NCBI RefSeq assembly: GCF_011604685.1
Contig: NZ_CP050063.1
Span: 2,006,501-2,070,500, forward strand
Length of the DNA: 64,000 bases
Direction: 5' to 3'
Source of the DNA: Spirosoma aureum
GTDB lineage: Bacteria; Bacteroidota; Bacteroidia; Cytophagales; Spirosomataceae
Shown here in pieces: positions 62,146 through 64,000 of this stretch. The notes under the pieces were generated by a model. It was not told the DNA's origin and did not search any database. It worked only from the letters and a program-made list of their open reading frames with translations. Position 1 is the stretch's first letter; each line of letters begins with the position of its first letter. The translations under genes were made by a program, and so were the position numbers.

Positions 62146-64000
62146 ATGTTCTATAGATGCAGTAGATTCGGAATAGGTTTTTTATTTAAGAGCCAGTACT
62201 TAACCGTAATTATTATTTTATTTATGACCATTCTGACTGGGTATGCTCAATCAGGTAGTACGACCAAACCTGCCCTCAACCCGCCGGCAACCCCATTGTT
62301 GACCATTGATCCTTATTCGAGTGTATGGTCATTTAGTAACCAGCTTAACGGCGATGCAACTCGCCACTGGACAGGGCAACCGCAGCAATTAAATGGGTTG
62401 ATTCGCGTTGATGGACGAACGTTTCGATTCATGGGTAATCCATCCTTTGCTGGTGAAACGATCGTTCCGTCTGCACAACGCCAGACTTATCAGGCTCGTT
62501 ATGTGACCGATAAGCCAGCCTCCGAAAGCTGGACTAGCCCCGATTTCGATGATAGCCAATGGGCTACAGGAGAAGCTACGTTTGGAAGCCGGGATGGCGA
62601 TCATACCAAATGGACAACCAATGATATTTATATCCGGCGAACTGTCACGCTGGATCAGGTACCTGATGGCCCGCTTGTCGTTGATGCTATTCAGAACGAT
62701 AATTATGAGTTGTTCATCAATGGCGAACGGATGACCAAGGTGAGCGGTGTTTCGCCAATCTATCGGCTGACACCGACTAATCGCAAAGCGTCGGAGGTGT
62801 TGCGGAAAGGTCGGAATGTAATCGCTTTCCATAGTCAGAATTTGTCGGGTCCAGGTTTTGTCGATCTGGGGCTTGTTGAAGAGCGGATTCTGAACTATAA
62901 ACCGGCCACACAAACCGGTCGACGGACAACGGCAACACAGTCTGAATACACTTTCTCGGTGGAGGGTGTTGAGCTAACGGTTACGTTCATGGCTCCTTTG
63001 CTCATGGATAATCTGGACGTCTTATCGAGACCTGTTCAGTATGTTAGCTACAGTGTACGATCGACCGATGGTAAGCAGCACGATGTACAGGTATATACTG
63101 ATGCTTCGTCTGAACTTGCCGTTAATTCGCCTGATCAACTCGTAACCTGGCGCCGTGGTAAAGCCGGAAAGTTGGATTACATGCGTGTCGGTACAGCCGA
63201 TCAGAAAATTTTGGGTAGGAAGGGCGATGATGTGCGGATCGACTGGGGGTATTTATATATCGCATCGACGACCGAGCCAGGCACGAATCGACGGATCGGG
63301 TCATTGGCCAGTGCATTGAACCAGTTTGAGCGCGAGGGACGTGTAACGGATATGCATGAACGCATGCCCCGCACCGTAAGCGATAGCCTGCCCGTTCTGG
63401 CCACCAGCATGGAATTGGGAAAAGTCGATAATAAACCAGTGGAGCGGCATTTGCTGATTGGGTATGATGATATTCAATCTGTGGAGTACTTCGGCAAACC
63501 GCTGAATGCCTGGTGGCGCCGATACACAAATGGGAACACATCCATTGAGCAAGCGCTACAGGATGCTGAAGTCGATTATACTAAATTAAAAAAGCAATGT
63601 GACGCGTTCGATAAGCAACTGTATGCTGATGCCTTGAAAGCAGGTGGCGCAGCCTATGCCGAGTTGTGTATTGTTGCCTATCGGCAGGCAATTGCAGCCC
63701 ATAAACTGGTTGCTGGGCCAAACGGAGAAGCCTTCTTTTTCTCGAAAGAAAATTTCTCGAATGGCTCAATTGGCACTGTAGACGTAACCTATCCTTCAGC
63801 CCCGCTCTTTCTGATATATAACCCGCTATTATTGAAAGGGATGATGGAACCCATTTTTCAGTACTCTGAAAGCGGGAAATGGACCAAGCCCTTTGCTGCC
63901 CATGACGTTGGGACCTATCCGTTGGCGAATGGGCAAACATATGGTGAAGACATGCCGGTTGAAGAGTGCGGAAATATGTTGATTCTGACAGCAGCTATTG
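62146..64000 (+). CDS. GtaA-like DUF4964/DUF4965 glutaminase-family protein, 3' end cut by window
   Basis: The frame is open from an ATG at 62146 to the window edge (618 codons). The N-terminus has a hydrophobic helix ending GYAQ, a signal peptide. The next part, PATPLLTIDPYSSVWSFS and RHWTGQPQQLNGLIRVDG, is the DUF4964 domain, then comes an inserted galactose-binding-like module (SWTSPDFDDSQWATGEA to about FHSQNLSGPG), then DUF5127-like and DUF4965 sequence (SKENFSNGSIGTVDVTYPS, AAHDVGTYPLANGQTYGED, MPVEECGNMLIL). The family is annotated after fungal glutaminase GtaA; the actual substrate in bacteria is uncertain and glycoside hydrolysis is possible. The C-terminal DUF1793 domain must lie beyond the window. 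Confidence 0.85.
   Translation, partial: MFYRCSRFGIGFLFKSQYLTVIIILFMTILTGYAQSGSTTKPALNPPATPLLTIDPYSSVWSFSNQLNGDATRHWTGQPQQLNGLIRVDGRTFRFMGNPSFAGETIVPSAQRQTYQARYVTDKPASESWTSPDFDDSQWATGEATFGSRDGDHTKWTTNDIYIRRTVTLDQVPDGPLVVDAIQNDNYELFINGERMTKVSGVSPIYRLTPTNRKASEVLRKGRNVIAFHSQNLSGPGFVDLGLVEERILNYKPATQTGRRTTATQSEYTFSVEGVELTVTFMAPLLMDNLDVLSRPVQYVSYSVRSTDGKQHDVQVYTDASSELAVNSPDQLVTWRRGKAGKLDYMRVGTADQKILGRKGDDVRIDWGYLYIASTTEPGTNRRIGSLASALNQFEREGRVTDMHERMPRTVSDSLPVLATSMELGKVDNKPVERHLLIGYDDIQSVEYFGKPLNAWWRRYTNGNTSIEQALQDAEVDYTKLKKQCDAFDKQLYADALKAGGAAYAELCIVAYRQAIAAHKLVAGPNGEAFFFSKENFSNGSIGTVDVTYPSAPLFLIYNPLLLKGMMEPIFQYSESGKWTKPFAAHDVGTYPLANGQTYGEDMPVEECGNMLILTAAI

Noticed and set aside
57819..64000. Polysaccharide utilisation locus
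   Set aside because: There is a sulfatase and carbohydrate-like proteins, but no SusC/SusD pair, no glycoside hydrolase that I can name with confidence and no hybrid regulator in the window.

Overview
The window looks like a chromosomal segment of an aerobic, gliding-type Bacteroidota, most likely of the order Cytophagales and close to Spirosoma (an inference from gene content and order, without a database search). The main evidence is a complete gldK-gldL-gldM-gldN block with an upstream PorP/SprF gene, a SprE/PorW-type lipoprotein beside a class A penicillin-binding protein, many -AQ signal peptides and lipoboxes, starts without clear Shine-Dalgarno sequences, and family-typical neighbours such as DUF4271-hemD and panD-UPF0104-rfaE2. 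No rRNA, tRNA, CRISPR array, prophage or intact insertion sequence is visible.

Layout. 1-5405: housekeeping and envelope genes, mostly on the minus strand (holin-like membrane protein, zinc metallopeptidase, DUF2147, rfaE2, LPG-synthase-like flippase-fold protein, panD, MoeB/rhodanese). 5677-8660: a secreted sialate O-acetylesterase-like protein with two DUF11-type repeats, broken by a one-base frameshift in a homopolymer. 9086-12483: aspS and a secreted M20 amidohydrolase. 12595-16313: a compact three-gene minus-strand operon (DUF805-FAD oxidase fusion, SAM methyltransferase, membrane-anchored protein of unknown function), the best candidate here for an undescribed pathway. 16665-22487: divergent S9 peptidase and a sensor kinase with six PAS-like repeats. 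22546-28810: a beta-propeller-like lipoprotein, a CrtD-like carotenoid desaturase, two cation/proton antiporters, a small HExxH protein and a LolA-like protein. 28941-37583: stress-flavoured genes (tandem SDR paralogues, YdaT-like, YetF, topoisomerase IB), a Gre-factor-like protein, a YtcJ-type amidohydrolase and TolC. 37698-40734: sucD, DUF4271, hemD. 40939-47080: the type IX secretion/gliding core. 47159-53900: uvrC, PBP1A and sprE/porW. 54010-57516: ATP synthase genes for F0 and delta only, ending in a terminator where atpA and atpG would be expected. 57819-64000: sulfatase, GNAT acetyltransferase, DUF6786-type lipoprotein and the start of a GtaA-like DUF4964/DUF4965 protein cut by the window edge.

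How the genes work together. PorP/SprF, GldK/L/M/N and SprE/PorW belong to the type IX secretion system and gliding machinery: GldL-GldM is the proton-driven inner-membrane motor, GldK-GldN the periplasmic ring, and PorP/SprF an outer-membrane partner. The F-type ATP synthase genes and the two antiporters handle the same proton gradient. Secreted hydrolases (esterase, sulfatase, S9 and M20 peptidases, GtaA-like protein) fit a polymer-degrading lifestyle, although no SusC/SusD pair is present.

Non-coding structure is rich. Many intergenic spaces carry long perfect or nearly perfect palindromes. Some are ordinary terminators, but several have stems of 20-28 bp that extend beyond the U-tract, and one 124-base inverted repeat wraps the start of the DUF4271 gene. 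A degenerate 8-base-period repeat lies upstream of aspS, and a 'GTTTATGG / TATAAACC' repeat recurs before hemD and before gldM.
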